NCBI GenBank assembly: GCA_947846985.1
Contig: CANTUZ010000006.1
Span: 50,201,207-50,265,206 of the forward strand
DNA: 64,000 nt
From: Fratercula arctica
Taxonomy: Eukaryota > Chordata > Aves > Charadriiformes > Alcidae
Direction of reading: 5' to 3'
Of the stretch, positions 25,801 through 39,800 are shown in pieces. A program made the translations under genes and the position numbers. Every line of letters begins with the position of its first letter. The stretch's first letter is position 1. A model generated the notes under the pieces. It worked only from the letters and a program-made list of their open reading frames with translations. It made no database searches and was not told where the DNA came from.

Positions 25801-28800
25801 CCTAAGGCTTTGTTTTCCTCTCGTTTATTAGGATTTTACCTTCCTAATACCCATGATTGTGATAATGTTGCTTTTGATTTACACTGAGGAATCTGCAAGC
25901 CGAATTTGGCCGGTAGGCATTAAGACAGAAGTACTCATCTTCAGAGAGCTCTTCAGCCTGAGAAATGTGTTCAGCCCGTGCCCACTAACATTAATCCCAG
26001 CGCTCTCCATCTGCCAGCAGGTAAATTGCAAGTTTATTGAAAGTTTTGGAGACACACCAAAGTTTAGCACCGCAAACAAAAGTTCACACTGACTTGAATA
26101 GCAGATTCAAGGCCTCATAAAGAAACTGAAAAAACTTTTTTGTTAATGAGAAAATATAATCTTCTAATTATATAACTCCTTTTTATTGCAGAGAACCTCA
26201 TCGGTTTGGGCTTGACCTTATCTTTCTCACCATTTGTTCACTGCTTATGTATTTTCTATGCAGTTGCTCACAATTAAGGGGACTGTAGAAGCAGAATTAG
26301 GCCCTTTATAAGCGAGTAGCTATCTAACTATAGATGAGTAATAATCTACCACTTAACAAAAGCCTTTGAGAGGGCAAAAGAGCACTGCAGTGTTGTATAA
26401 TGACTGTTACAGCTGAGTTGAGGAGAGGAAGAAGAGGAGATCCCAAACGGAAGAGGGAGAATTTAGGTGCACAGATAAAATGAAATTAGAAAAATGCAGT
26501 TTGGCTGTGCTGGCATTTCAATATGAGCACATAATAAGAGCTCATTGAAAATTTTCTGCAGGAATATGTTTCCTTTGCAAAATGATGATAATGTCAAAAT
26601 GTGAGCATTTGGCTGGACTGTGAACTATGGCAGCACCTTCCCCAGAAATCAGGGAGGGAGGGAAACCTGCCTGGTCTCGGGCACCCTGGATCCCACGTCC
26701 TGCGTCACTCAGGCCAGAGCTCACCCTTTGCCTAGCTGGTTTTTTCCCTGAGTTTTAGGCACAGAACAAATAACTGCTCTACACGCCAGTATACAGAATT
26801 ATCCACACCTCCCCTTTGCAACCCACTGCTAAAAACCAGTGCAGGTGTTGGCAGCACCGTGGCAGGACTCTAGCCCCCATCTCCACGCCACCACCACATC
26901 CCAGGGCACCGAGCGCACCGCTGTCGGGCAGCCCTAAGCAGCTGGGACACATCCTGTGCCACGTGCCGTGGTGCTGGGCGCATCCCACACGATTCCCCGC
27001 CTTGTCCCTTGTGCTCAAAAGGCTTCTGTGTTCTTGGGAGCAAACTGAGATGGCCTGACGCTGAGCCGCTCCTGAAGAGCTGCTGGCCTGGAGAGGCTCC
27101 TGGAGATGGGCCAGGCAGCTGCTCCTCACTTGAAAAGAAGTTGAATGGAATTTCCCCACGTTTCTTCTAAAATTGAAAAAAAAAAAAATCATTCTTCACA
27201 GGAAGTGTTGAAATTTCATTCCAAACCTGAAATTTTAATGGGGTTTTGGTTTGTTTTTTTTTTTCAAAAGAAAAAAAATATTTTCTTCAAGAATTATTGC
27301 TTTGGTGTAAAACCACAAGATTGGGCTTCTCTCTGTTTCTCTAATAATTAAGTCTGCAGATTTTTAGTTTTTACAAAAATGTCGGGGACCTTGACCGTGT
27401 GTTTGTTTTCTTTAACTTTAGGAATAGGTCAGGTTATTTTATGAGGCCTGATGGATGCATAGACTTAGCCCTTGACCACATTTCATTTAATTGGTATTCC
27501 ATTCATTTTTCCATGTTTTTAATGAACAAACTTACTTACAGTCTTATTTTAACTAAAGAATTGCACTGGTATAATTTAAAATATGAATTCAATCTAATAC
27601 AATTAAACTAGTACAGAAAAACTAACTTTCTTTTAGTTCGAGTGGCTTAATTTTTTCATTTTATGTTACATTGTTAGAAACATTTTCCTCTAGTTGGCAA
27701 CAAGCTACCCTTCTCTCTAAAATAATAGGATATGCAAAATCTTTTGCGTTGATTTAATGAGATGGGGAGAATATCTGGTTTAAATGATATGAATGCTACT
27801 TTCTCATATAATCATCCTGTGCACACAGCTTTAAAGAAACCTGTAGATTTCCTTTTTTCTGTCGATGGATCTATTTGCGAACATTTGGCAGTGGAACATA
27901 ATACACCTTAAAGAGGCTATTTTATCTGCGTGGCAGTCAGTTTTCTGTTTAGGTGAATCTGAGTAGTCATATAAAGGCTGGTTTTTTCCATCCCAAACAT
28001 ACACGACAGTCTTCTGGACCCTTTCCTAAGCAACACAAGACATATCCGAGCGCTACATTCTGCTCTCAAAGTGTGGATTTCTGCCCAGAAGTAACACTTC
28101 TGCTCACAAAAGCAAAGCCTCTACATTTGCTCTGCAATATTTGCTACCGACCTTTGCTGTGACTCGTCATTGTGCTGTTAGAGCCGGCCTTTGGTGGTTA
28201 CAGAGTTCGGCAATTGCGAACTTAATGGAGAAGGTACAGTGAAAGCAGTTGTGACCCGAATTGGTTTATGGGCTAGATTCTGCTCCTGAACACCCCTGAA
28301 CCCATTCAGTTTGTACATATATAATGAAAACTTTGTAGGAAAAAATGGGGATGAGAGACAGAAAGAGGATAAACACAGACTTAGGTATCCAATAAACTAG
28401 AGGAGATTACTTTTCTGTTTGTCAGCTGAATACAGCTGCATCCCACTAAATTTAGTCTCTGCTTAATGTGATTCTCTGCATAGTTTGATCAAAACCACAG
28501 GAATGTACTAAAGAGAACACAGCTCCTTCCCCGCACCCCTCTTATTTTGATCGGCTTTGATCTCTGAGGCAGCTGTTACTTGAAAACTTTAAGAAATAGA
28601 TATGTAATTAATAGCAAGGGAGCCAGAATTGTGAAACTCTTAAGATGTTAGAATTTCTAATAACAGAAAGGACTATAATTTTATCTCTTCAGGCCAAACA
28701 ATAATCTTTACTGATTTTATATAACATACCTAGCACATTAGGTTCCTCTACCTAGTTAAGGCGCATACCTTTCAGTGGCAATACCAGGTGGTCGTTTTGA

Positions 28801-28936
28801 GTGTTTCATGATACTGAATTTCATTTTCAGGTTATGAACGGACCTGAATATCAGTAGTTTCTCTTTGGAATTCTTTGGAGCATTGAGCTGTTGGAATGGC
28901 TTTGAAATTTGCTCTTTTCCCTGAGATTTCTCACCC
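16886..28936. other. Intergenic, no gene seen
   Basis: This 12-kb stretch has no recognisable exon chain. All open frames are short (at most 137 codons) and lack protein-like composition. A GC-rich patch at about 26800-27130 yields long overlapping frames on both strands. Candidate regulatory blocks rich in TAATTA, GCTATTAGC and AAATGAG-type words occur near 17310-17720. No tRNA, snRNA or CR1 copy was recognised. Confidence 0.5.
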
Positions 28937-29066
28937 ACTTGAGGATTTCAGGCAAGTGACTTCCCCTCCATGTACCTCAATTTCCCCATCTAGAAATTGA
29001 GGATAATAATACATCTGTATCTTACTTTGAGACCTACTGATTGCAAGTGCTGTATGAGAACAGTGC
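28937..29066 (+). repeat. MIR-type ancient SINE
   Basis: The order is CAGGCAAGTGACTTCCCCTCC, ACCTCAATTTCCCCATCTAG, AAATTGAGGATAATAATACA and then GAGAACAGTGCTATTTTAATAAG. This follows the MIR consensus (gggcaagtcacttaacctc, cctcagtttcctcatctgtaaaatg, gggataataatagtacc, agaacagtgcc). It is the best-preserved MIR-like match in the window. MIRs predate the amniote split, so this would be a very old insertion. Confidence 0.7.
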
Positions 29067-32000
29067 TATTTTAATAAGAATTTGTTTTGTGCAATCAGAA
29101 CAGTTTGATTTTAATTCAAAGTGATAAGAAGAGACTTAAATGAAACAGGGCAGTTTGTGGATATACAAGAATAATTTTTTTCATATATAATTCTTTTCCA
29201 TATGAATGTATACATTTCTTTTGGCATTTATTGTATAATAAGTTTTCCTGAAAAGTTGAGAGCTCTCACCTCCCTTTACTCTAAGTTACTGCTCTGGGCA
29301 ACAGATCAGACTGTGTGCTGCCCTGAGAAGCATCTAATGGTATTCTTAGAATCCTCTTTTTAATTATTTCAGAGCATTGATAATATTTTTAAATTTTTAA
29401 AGATGCAGACTATCCAAAAAACCCAGAGATTAAAGTACCTAGAGAAAAGTTATATTCTGTGCCTCCAGCAGGCAATAATCTCAGTCCAATTTTAGCTCTG
29501 AGTCGGGTAAGATTTACTCCATCCCTCTTCACACTCAGTGCAGAGGGAATTTTTGACTATAATTAGATCTGAGGAGCCGGGCTCCTCCTCAGAGTTTGCT
29601 CACGAGCACGAGAGAGGTGAGCTCTTCTCGTTTGCATCTTTGCTTGCTTTTCACAGCTGGGGAGCCAGCATTAACAAGACTGTTCTGGAGATAAATAGTG
29701 CCCTGGCGACAGCAGATGGCACGAGAGCAGCAGCAGGAGTGTTGCAGGTGACCCTTCTCCGCCTTTGGCTCCACTGATCAATCAGCAGAGCCTTGGAGAG
29801 CCGGCAGCCAGGAGAGGGGTTGGCCCTTTATCGCTGTATGAGGATTTCTCATCCTCCTCATCTTTGGCGGGATTTAGTTTGGCCCTTGTTAGATACGTGA
29901 TTCAAAGCAGTATGCATTAGAGCCCACACACGTGCAATTAATAGCAGATTTATAAATGCCACTGGCTGGTATCTTCATTGTTGTGGCACACAAAAGGCTG
30001 TTCTGAACTCAGGACTCCTTACGGCACAAAATCAATGAGTAAAATTGTTTAAAAAATACGTGTCTGTAGAGCTTTAGGTCCTTGTGCTTCTCGCTGGAGT
30101 AAAATGCATTAGTTTCCTAGGGAACTGTGGGGAATTACAACTGCTGTTCTAATTTTCTCAAGAAAAGAAAACTTAAAAGCCCTCAGCAAGCACTCAGGAA
30201 ATGGCACTTTGCATTTGATGCTTGATCATGATAAAAATATTTATTCAGTGGAAGAATAACTGTAAGAGAACATTTTAAGGGCTTTTATATAGATTTTTTC
30301 CACCCAAACTTGTCAGACAATGGCCTGTCAATCACCTGAAATGCACATTCCAAAAACCTTTCCAAAAAGTACAATGTAACTATTTGTTGAGAAACAGGAA
30401 AGTTCTGAGTTGGAAATTTTTTTTCTTTTTAATGGTAGCTGTTTCCAGTGTGACATTTAAAAGTTCAGATGTGACATTAAGAGTTTGTGAAGATGAACTG
30501 GCCAGTGACTCACAAATGGCTCCCGAATTCGCTGTTCTGGGAAACAGCAGGCGAAGGAAAGCTGCAGAGGCTGTCGGGAGTGCAGCTCTTTGATCTGCTG
30601 CCTGGCCACGTCCAGGCACTATGCCCTGCTCTAACCTGTTTCTTATATTTTTAGTTGCAACTATTTTTGAGTCAGTCGGCAATCTTATATTGTGCTTTCT
30701 CTTTGCCTCAAATCTAATTAAAATAATACTGGTACAGGATCTATAGCTACATCTTTGTTTTTCTTGAAAAAATGTTTGCTTTAGCTGAAATCGGGGTAAT
30801 GTGGAGGCCACAGCGTGATAAATTCCAGCTCTACTTTGCCACCTAATACCGTCCTTTTGAGATTATCTTTTCTCAAATGTTTCTTTGCTCTAAACCACAG
30901 GCCTCAAATTCAGAGATGAGCTGAAGTAACTGCTGGCTGAAAAAGTTATAGATGATGCAGATATGCACTGGAACTGGATTTTAGAGGGAAGATTCAGGTT
31001 ATACAGAAAGGAACACCACATTATATATCATTACACGTGGGTACAGCTTCCTGTAAATGTTTTCAAAGATGTAATTGTGGACTAATGCATTTGGGCTAAA
31101 TTCACTGCTGCCCGAAGTGCTGTGACTTCAGCGGTGTTTGCTATCATGAAATTCTGACTTTCCTATATCAATATTATCAGAAAACTTGCGGAGGGTGACG
31201 TAGCTTTCAGAATTCATGGAGATTTCAGCATGTTTTGAGGAGGTCCCAGAACACTGCGCAGTACATCCAGGGATGCTCACGAGAGGATGCAGAGGCCATT
31301 CCTTAACAATACACCCCTGCTCAACACACCACGTAAACGTATGCGTGGCCCAGAGGCTTACAGCTTACAGTGTCATAGAACCTGATCTCTCCTGATTTCT
31401 CTTCTCTTGTATGTGATGAAATCTGTAGGTTCTCGTTACACCTGCCCGAAAGAGGTACAATAGTGGAAGAGGGTGCCAGCCGGGAGAGGACTTCCTACAC
31501 TCAGGCATCATGAAGGGCACATCTACACCACACCAGGAAACTGAGAGCAGTCAAACTTCTTTAAGGCAATGTTCCTGAACTAAAGAGTCTGCCTGTGAAG
31601 CTGGTGGTGTCACCTCGGATTTGGCACCACACCAAAGCAGCCACGTTGCGGTCAAGACCTCGGTGCTGCGTGGACTGTCTGAACGGCCTCGTGCTGGGCA
31701 GCAGGAGCGATGGGTTCTCCTAATGGTGCGCACACTGCCACAGAAAGCTGCCTGCAGGACTTTCGGGTAAAAGGCACAATAAAGTTGAAAGGTATGTCAT
31801 AGATCAGACTGTATATTCATGTGTAGATCCTGGATTATGTCACAGCCCAGAGAGCTCATCAAACTTAAGCTGAATCCCCCATAAAGCCATAAATCCCCAG
31901 GCAAGCCAAAAAAGGCAGGTGTTCCCAAGGGGACTGGGTGACACGAACCAACCGCAGGTATCACCCGGTGTGGTGACGTACTGGGAGCGGCTGCACGGAC

Positions 32001-33639
32001 CAGCAGCATCATGGCAGCCGCCTCCAGCTCTGTGGAAGCCATCAGGGCTTGCCATGCTGCGCGCTGGGATTTCGGTGCTGCGTCGCTTAGAGGCACAGCA
32101 CAGATCACTGTTCATTTTTCTCCCCTGTGGTTTGGCACAAACAAATAAGAGCTGGAACTAAAAAGGTTAGCATAGGTTTATTAACTTTGAGGAAAACAAA
32201 TCATAAAAGGGTAAATTGAAATTAACTGGGTTGAACACAGGGTAAATCAATAGGATTACAGAAGGGTCACAAAAAGGGAGGACTTTCTTCTATTCTGTGA
32301 CCTTTTCTGAGGACAAGCTTGAGGAAACACATGAGACAGAAAAGAAAAGACTGAGCTCTAGCTAAATAGCAATAACCAGATGTTTTTAGCAGGTGCTGTA
32401 AGCCCTGAACAGTGGGATTTTGCTACGTGATGTCTTACTTGCCTAATCCAAAAAAAGACTTAGACTAAGGCCAGAAAGATGCAGGTGGCTACAGGCTCTG
32501 CTTCCAAGAGCTCAGTGGCATCTCATTTGCTCTGGCTGAAATGCAGAAGGAAAATTTCTTCTTAACAAACAACTGATCTAAGAATAACTCCCTCAGACAG
32601 ACTTTCAGGCTTCTTTTGTACGTAGATATTAAACAGAAGGAATTCTATGACTACTGAGACAAATTTTGTTATTAGGAACTTGCAGAAAGTTCTTGACGGT
32701 TTCAGTTCACCATCCAGGGCAGTTTATGCTACGGCTGCATAGTGTATTATAATAATGTCTAATCCTACAAGCTTGCAAGAGCTATTGCTGCAGGCAGTGG
32801 TTGCTGCAGTACCTACTGTATTACTAGAACCTGATCGAAATAATTTTGAGTATGAAATACAAAATTATAATCTCTGCAGTGAATCATACTCATTATCATA
32901 CATATATCTGTGCATATATACACCAAAACTGTAGTTGTCTCCATTCCTGCAATATGATTCAATTGATATGATACCTTTTAATGTGAGCCAAACAGTTGTT
33001 TATTTCCTAAAGCTAATGGTAAGTCAAGAGTAACATCAAGATCCAGTTTGATAAATGGGCAAATGCTGGGTAAGAATAAGGTGACTAATTGTACAGCAGA
33101 GGTCACTGGTAGCTCCTGGGAAAATACAGTCACTAATAACCTAGGCAAGGAAGTAACTCACATGTTAGTGAAGCCTCCTACCTGTGCTTTGGATGTGGTC
33201 TGGATGAGTTATGAAAAAAAGGATAGAAAGCAACTGGGAAACAAATAATCTATTTCTTGGAGGTCTTACAAACGTGATGAAATGCAACAAAAATTGGATT
33301 CTACACAGAAAAATGCCAGCTAATCTATCTCAAGAAAAGTAGTTCAAGTTGTACATACTTACTGTGAGGGACAAATCTGGAAAGCAAGGACTGAGAAATT
33401 GTTGGAGTGCCTGTGCTCGTGCAACATGAATTAGGAGGTATTTGTTCCTCCACACCACTCTGACAGAATACATGCATTTCTGGTAGCTCATTACAACAAA
33501 CAAATTGAAGGTCATTCAGTCTACTGCAGAAATAACTCCTGGGATTTCTGAATAGACACAGGAGGGAAGGTTGGAATGGATCAATATTTATAGGTCAGTG
33601 AAAGAAAGGTTAAGTGGTTGAGAGTCAAAAAATTTGCCA
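29067..33639. other. Intergenic, no gene seen; regulatory-looking block near 29530-30010
   Basis: No gene is supported. The block at 29530-30010 has an octamer-like TTTGCAT, three E-boxes (CAGCTG, CAGATG, CAGGTG), a GATAAAT word and an ATTAATA run within about 480 bp, suggestive of an enhancer but unproven. A GC-rich patch at about 31840-32110 is compositionally unlike its AT-rich flanks and may be an unrecognised repeat. Confidence 0.5.
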
Positions 33640-33845
33640 ACAATCTGAAAATGGGATAAGTAGCAAGAAGGAAGAGGAATTATTTAGGATGTTCTGAGGC
33701 AGAAGGAAGGAAGAAATGAAAATTTAGGCTGGATACTAAGATAAAAACACTGATACAGAAATGAACTATGCAGTGTAAAATTCTCCCAGGAACTACTTAA
33801 ACCTCATTGCTTGACAACTTGGACGAAGTCTTGACTAAATATATT
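33640..33845 (+). repeat. Possible heavily degraded CR1/L2-type LINE 3' region
   Basis: AATTTAGGCTGGATACTAAG, then CTCCCAGGAACTACTTAAACC, then TTGACAACTTGGACGAAGTC echo the order of the CR1/L2 3' region (ggctggatattagg, ctgcccagggaggtgg, ggctggacaa). Many substitutions and gaps make it uncertain. Confidence 0.35.
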
Positions 33846-36800
33846 TCAGTGCATAATTTATTTCTGTTAGCATCAGGACATGCTCGTCGCTCAAACTCCC
33901 GTTAACGTCAGTGCATTTCAGATGTGCCTTGTGAAGCAGCAGCGGGGGCCGGGCTGGCTTTTATGCTTGGCTGGGTACAGGGAACTCCAAACTAATGCAG
34001 TTCGGATCCGTGACAGGACCTGGGACCGGTCCAACCTCCAAGATGAGTCTGTACAGATCTACATTGAGTGAATACCTCCAAAAGACATTTAAACTCGTAA
34101 ATCAGGTTGTATTAAAATATAAACTACAACAATTAACTTCTTTATATACAACCAACTCTAAAGTGAACACAAATTTAAAAAATAACATCTGTCTTTGCTG
34201 TTTGTGAGTTCGCAAATTGTGTCTTTCCTTCCAGATTTACTTTTTGACAACTTGATGACTTTCTGTTCTGGTCCTTGGGAATTTTCTTCATGGGACTCAC
34301 CGTCTTTGCTTGGGCTGCAGGCAGAGCTCCTTACTGTCATTTGCTCTTTCTTCTTTTGCCATATTGTGCCAGTGGGAGCATCTTCACCAAACAGGCTCAG
34401 TTGCTTCCATGGGAAGGAGCAGTCTCCCCATGGACTAGATGGGTCTGTCAAACTCAGACACACTTTTCAGGAATATTCGCAGCCTGAGAATGCCCAGATC
34501 CAGCACTCACTGTCCATTGCAACCTCCCACAGTACTCATAGCCCACCCCTAGTTCAGCCAGGTTCAGCCAGAATGAAAAGCCTCTGGCCGGTTTGGTAGC
34601 ATACGCGGAAGTAGTTGCAACCTCAAATCACAGATGATCCAGATAAAAATTACCAAAAGCTACTGCTGCACCTGGCACTGACAGCTCTGTTGGAAGTGGC
34701 AGTTCAGGTGTGTCACCTCAAGATGAATTGAAGAGAGATTTCCCACAGCAACCTTTGCATCCCAGCAAGAAACTGGTGCGGGGGAAGTTTATGCTGATGC
34801 TACCATGGTGTGTTCGTATGATGCCAAGACTAAGTTATACCTTTACATTCACATTATTATTAGATTTATTAAATAAAAGTCTATGCAATTATATCCCAAA
34901 TAATTTGGAGTGACTAGCGTGAAGTAGCACAGAAGTACACCACCTTTGTGTTGGTTTTGTTTTCTAGGACAGATAAAGAGACCGTTTTCACTGACACGAT
35001 CCTTTTAGTTTTCAAGTGTGTTTTTCCCTGTAGAAATGTCCTCTGGTGTGGTTTCTTTGTTTGTTTTGTTTTAGTGTCAATATGGGAGTACAGTGTGTGC
35101 CTGGGAGCGAATAATGACTCTAAGATGATTAACATGTTATTATTAAACTACAGGATAATCGCTGTCCTGTCAAGTGTCAGAGTGTGCGTTTCATCAGCCC
35201 CCATGTGACTGCGGCTCCTGCGCTGAACTCCCAGTCGCTTTGATCTAAGGAGAATATTTTTCATGGTCAGCTGCTGAATGTGACCCCTTCAGAACTGTAA
35301 ACAACGTAAAGAAAACAAAGGTGGATAAACACTACTAAGTCCCGAAAAAATAATACGTTTTTGTACCATTTGAAGTAAACCTTAGCTGACTTTTCAGATG
35401 GCACCGTATTGATGGGACCGCTAATAGTGAACAAGCTGAGGCATAACGAAGTGTGAACTTCTCAAGAAATACAGCTAATTCTGCTTCTCAGACTGGCTGA
35501 TGAGTCACATACAAGGCACCTGCGTGATGACATGGACCTGGACCGTATGCTACAGCTGCTGGCGCACTGGCCAAAGCACAAAGCCCGAGTTTGTGCCAGG
35601 GCCTGGAGTACGTGCCCATCTGGAGTTTAGCTGGCTCAGAAAAAAGGGGTTTAGTGGGCTGAGCCCAAGATCAGCCACTTTGCTGACAAGAACTACTGCG
35701 AAGAAAACTCGAGGTGAGGCCCTGCCCCTCCTTTGCCTTGGGAGCTGCTTTTAAACTGAGGGTTTACTGTTGCTTTCCCCACGTTACTTCACAGCCATGT
35801 TGCAGCTGTGTCTGCACCAAGCTCTGACCTCCAAACTCGGACTTGGACCCAAACCCACCAGCTGGGCCTCCTGGCTTGGAGCTGCCTCCTCACCGAGGGC
35901 TCACTGGGCGATCACCGGGCTGTGTCTGGCCCTGGTCACTGTCCCCAGCCCTGGCCCCGATGCTGACTTGCTGGTCGACATCCCGGCTCCTTGGTGGGGT
36001 CACTGCTCCCCACCCAGCTCACCTTCCCTTCCACACCCAGGTGGCCCTCACTGCTCTCTGACAGTTTGTCACTTCACTGGTTTCATCTACCTGGGTAACT
36101 GAGTTAACCCTGCTCGTTTTGGGAGTACAAAAAAAAAAAAATATGTGGCCTTCCATTATAATTGCTTTCCAAGGTCCAGCGTGTTTGTCACATTTGTACA
36201 TAACGGTGTATTTTGCCTACCTCTTATGTGTTGCAAGAGGTTTATCCACGTATCCTGCGTGGCTTGAGTCTACCATTATAGGGCCAACGTACGGGTGAAA
36301 ACTAGAATCCGGGCGAATCTTACCGATAAGTGAGACTGAAGGCAGACAGAGAGACCCTGTGAGGTGGTATCTTCAAACTACAGTTCACCTGATGAGAGAC
36401 TTTAATTTCTACCATCCTGCTGCTGTGCCTTTCAGCTGTGAAAGCCACCCTACAAGGGAGGAGAACGGCAGCTTTCTCCACTGAAAAATTCATTTCTTTT
36501 GGTTTTTTTGGGTTTTGCCAGGGAACCGGCATTTAATCACTAGGATGTGTCATGCTGCTAAGCTGCATGACACCTTGATGCACCAAAGGATGCTCCCCAC
36601 TGAAAATGTAAACTATTTATGCTGTATATTTTTCTACCTAAGGAATCTACAGACTTTTGCTAGTAATGGCTTTTCTTTTTTCCAGCTAAATTACAAAAAA
36701 GTGTCTGCATTTCCATTCTGGTATGAGTGAAGCTAAACAGCTCTTATACCCTTATCTTACGTTACAATACATTTTTCTTCTCTATGATCATCATTTTAAA

Positions 36801-39800
36801 GCATGAAGGCAATAATATGTTTTCCCTGTGAAAAAAAGATTTGTGTATCGCACTGGCCAAGCTGCCGCTTTCTCCTGCGCTTTCTGGCTTCTCCCATAGC
36901 TCTGAGAGAGACCAAAGGAGTGTTTCATCTCCCAGCTGCACGAGACGCAATTTCTGAAGTAGAATGCAGAGGATTATGGCCCATTTTAGGTATCAACAGG
37001 AACCTACTGTAGCTCAGAGTCTGCAATTACAATATCTTAGGCTTCTCTTTACAGCCCTTGTTATATTTTTGATAGCTCCATTTGCCCCACTAAAGAGACT
37101 ATGTATCATAATCTACTTTTTCCCTATAATTTCCCTGTCCTATATCCTAGCTTTACATGTTGTTGGGGGCTTTTTTTGACAGCACTTAGCAACAAATGAT
37201 TTGTGCAAGACTCTAGATAGTTTCTGACTGCCTGATACTGTGAATTGTTTCTCTGCTGCCCACCCCTTTCAAGAAGGCGCTGTGGGCTCTGGTTAGGGAA
37301 GACCTTTCTTGGCACTCCATCCAAAATGACCCTTGCAATCCAGGGGGAAACACTTCTCACGTTTTGAAATTTCCAAACCTCTTCTGGATTGCAGGACCCA
37401 AAACACTCTTTGGATGCCGCACATTATTTGAATTCACTGATTTTGAAGAAAAATTGTTCCTTGTATTTTTCAGATGTACTTTGTGATCACTCCTAACACA
37501 AGGCAGACTTTTTCCATTTTAGAGAGGCAAAGTGCTACATTTGCATTATGAGATTAAAAACCAAGTTAGAGAAGCGAAAGATAAAAAATATTGGAACACG
37601 CCATTTAAGGACCTGACAATAATGTGTTTCCCCAGCTGCCACTTAAATTTCTCCGAGGCACATTCTGGCGGTGGGAGCCGACAAGAGAGTTCAACCACAT
37701 CTGCGTTTAGTGTTACTTTTCAGGACCAACCTCTTCCTGGACTATTGACCTGCTGGTTAAACTTGGGATTGTACGTACGCTATCTGGCACTAACCAAGCC
37801 TTAGAGCATTTTTGAAAGTGCTACCTCATTTACTTCCAACTTCTCAACTTAAGGAAACATTATCTTGGAGCTTTGGTTAACTTTCACTGTTGGTGAAGAA
37901 CCAGATTAGAACTTGACCAGACCGAATTGTGTTTATAAGCATTTTGTTGACAGCTTTTTATAGACAGTATGTTGACATTTTGTACAGATGGAAAAATCTG
38001 GATTTCCTCCTCCCACTTACTGTTCTCCTACAGACGTACACACAGTCCCTCATGTATATATCTGCCAGTTTTAGCAGGATCAGTTCATCACAATTACAAG
38101 AGGGGAGTTTTAAACACCAGTGTTTTGAATTTGTATGTTTATTTTGCACTCACAATCAACTCAGCACAGAGTTACATCTGTAACTACTTGCGACAGCAAA
38201 CAATTCATTTGCATAGGTAAGAACTTTATTTGTGGTACTAATTCACATCCTTCTTTAGGACAGAATTTGCAAAGGTATTTACATACCTAACATACTTTTA
38301 TGTTTTTTGAAACCTTCTTAGGCAGCATTGTGTGACTTTAGCTGCCAATACCTTTAAAAACAGAGGATTTGGTATCAGTGTCATAGAATATGCTACAAAA
38401 GAGAGATGAATGGAATGCATAGTTTTCATTTCAGTTTGTCTCTGCATTTGATTTGGGACACGATATCAGAGGTTGGTTGGGTTTTGTTATTTTTAAGAGA
38501 GAAATTCTGGCTCTTGCTGTGCTTTTGCCACAGGTCCCTTACTTCTGCTCCAAGTCTGTGATTGTTAGCTGCACGCATACGCTTCTTTCTTTCACGGAAG
38601 TATTACTTTTTCACATTTCAAGCTACTTCTTCTTTTCTTGTTTCTGCTTTAGATTTTCCTTTGTTTCAGAGTTTCTGTTCCCTGTGATTAGCTATTTGAG
38701 TTCAACTGCCTTAATAAGACAAGAATCTAGAGACAATCAAGAGATGTGCATGACTTATATTTCAACAGCCCCGGCCCAGTCCAGACAAGAGGGTCTGGAC
38801 TTTGACACTTGATCGCACTGATATGTTGTGATTAGTGCTTTCCTAATTGTAGAGAGCAGTGCAAGCACAGAAAGTTTAATGGCTGATTTCCGACTTTCAC
38901 ACTTGACCTGAAACCTGCTGAAGTCAACGGGAGCCCTCAAAGTCTTCATCCAAAATCCATCAGGGGCACTAAACTTCCCATTACAAACAGTGGCAGTTGT
39001 TTCTGCCTCAGCCTTTGTGACTTGCTCGCTGAGCCAAAAGGGAGACTGGAACACCAGGCAACAGATTTTACTTACAAACTTTAAACATTTTATGATACAA
39101 ATTGGAAACCTCTAATAATTCATTATAAACCTAAGGATAATTATGAAGTTCACAGCAGATGTTGGGTGGTTTTTTTTCATGGCTTGTTAATTTACTTGCA
39201 AATCAGTGCAGCTTTCTGGATTTAATATGCAAGGAATTCAGCAAATGTTTAAACAAACAAATGTCATATACATACATCAGTTTGGCATTTCACTGTTCCT
39301 TTTGGCCTCTGCTTTTCATTGCGGATTGGAAAAGCTTGGCAGACTAATGAATGTCTACATGTGAGAGTCGCTACTTACGGCTGTTAGTGACTGGACTTGT
39401 ACCATCCAGATAATACTGGAATTAACTTCTCTTTCTACTGGCAAAAGTATTTATTAAACACTGCACTTCCAGACAATTGAGATAAAAATTAATTGTAAAT
39501 CATATCACATCAAATCATCGTAGCAGCTTTAATGGGAGTTTCACCTAGTTAGGACAAAACTCATGTTTTGATATATTTTGTTTTAAATAAAGGTATGCTC
39601 GTACATTTCATGGGAGCAAACATGAATATAATTAATCTCTATTGTCAAGCTGCCAACTATTTAACTCTTCACGAGTTAATGAAAAGTTTCAGCTTTTAAA
39701 TTTTGGTGTAGGTTAAATTGTGACAAATTTTAAAGAAGTGAAGAGGCTGCTAATTAGTTTGTGACAATGGTTACATGCCTGGTTAATTGCGAGCAACTAA

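Noticed and set aside
26779..27192. 137-codon minus-strand frame in a GC-rich patch
   Set aside because: A comparable frame is open on the other strand (26816-27058), as expected from composition. No start, splice or domain evidence.
30380..30811. 143-codon minus-strand frame
   Set aside because: No protein-like conserved pattern, no flanking splice sites forming a chain, and an overlapping plus-strand frame is also open.
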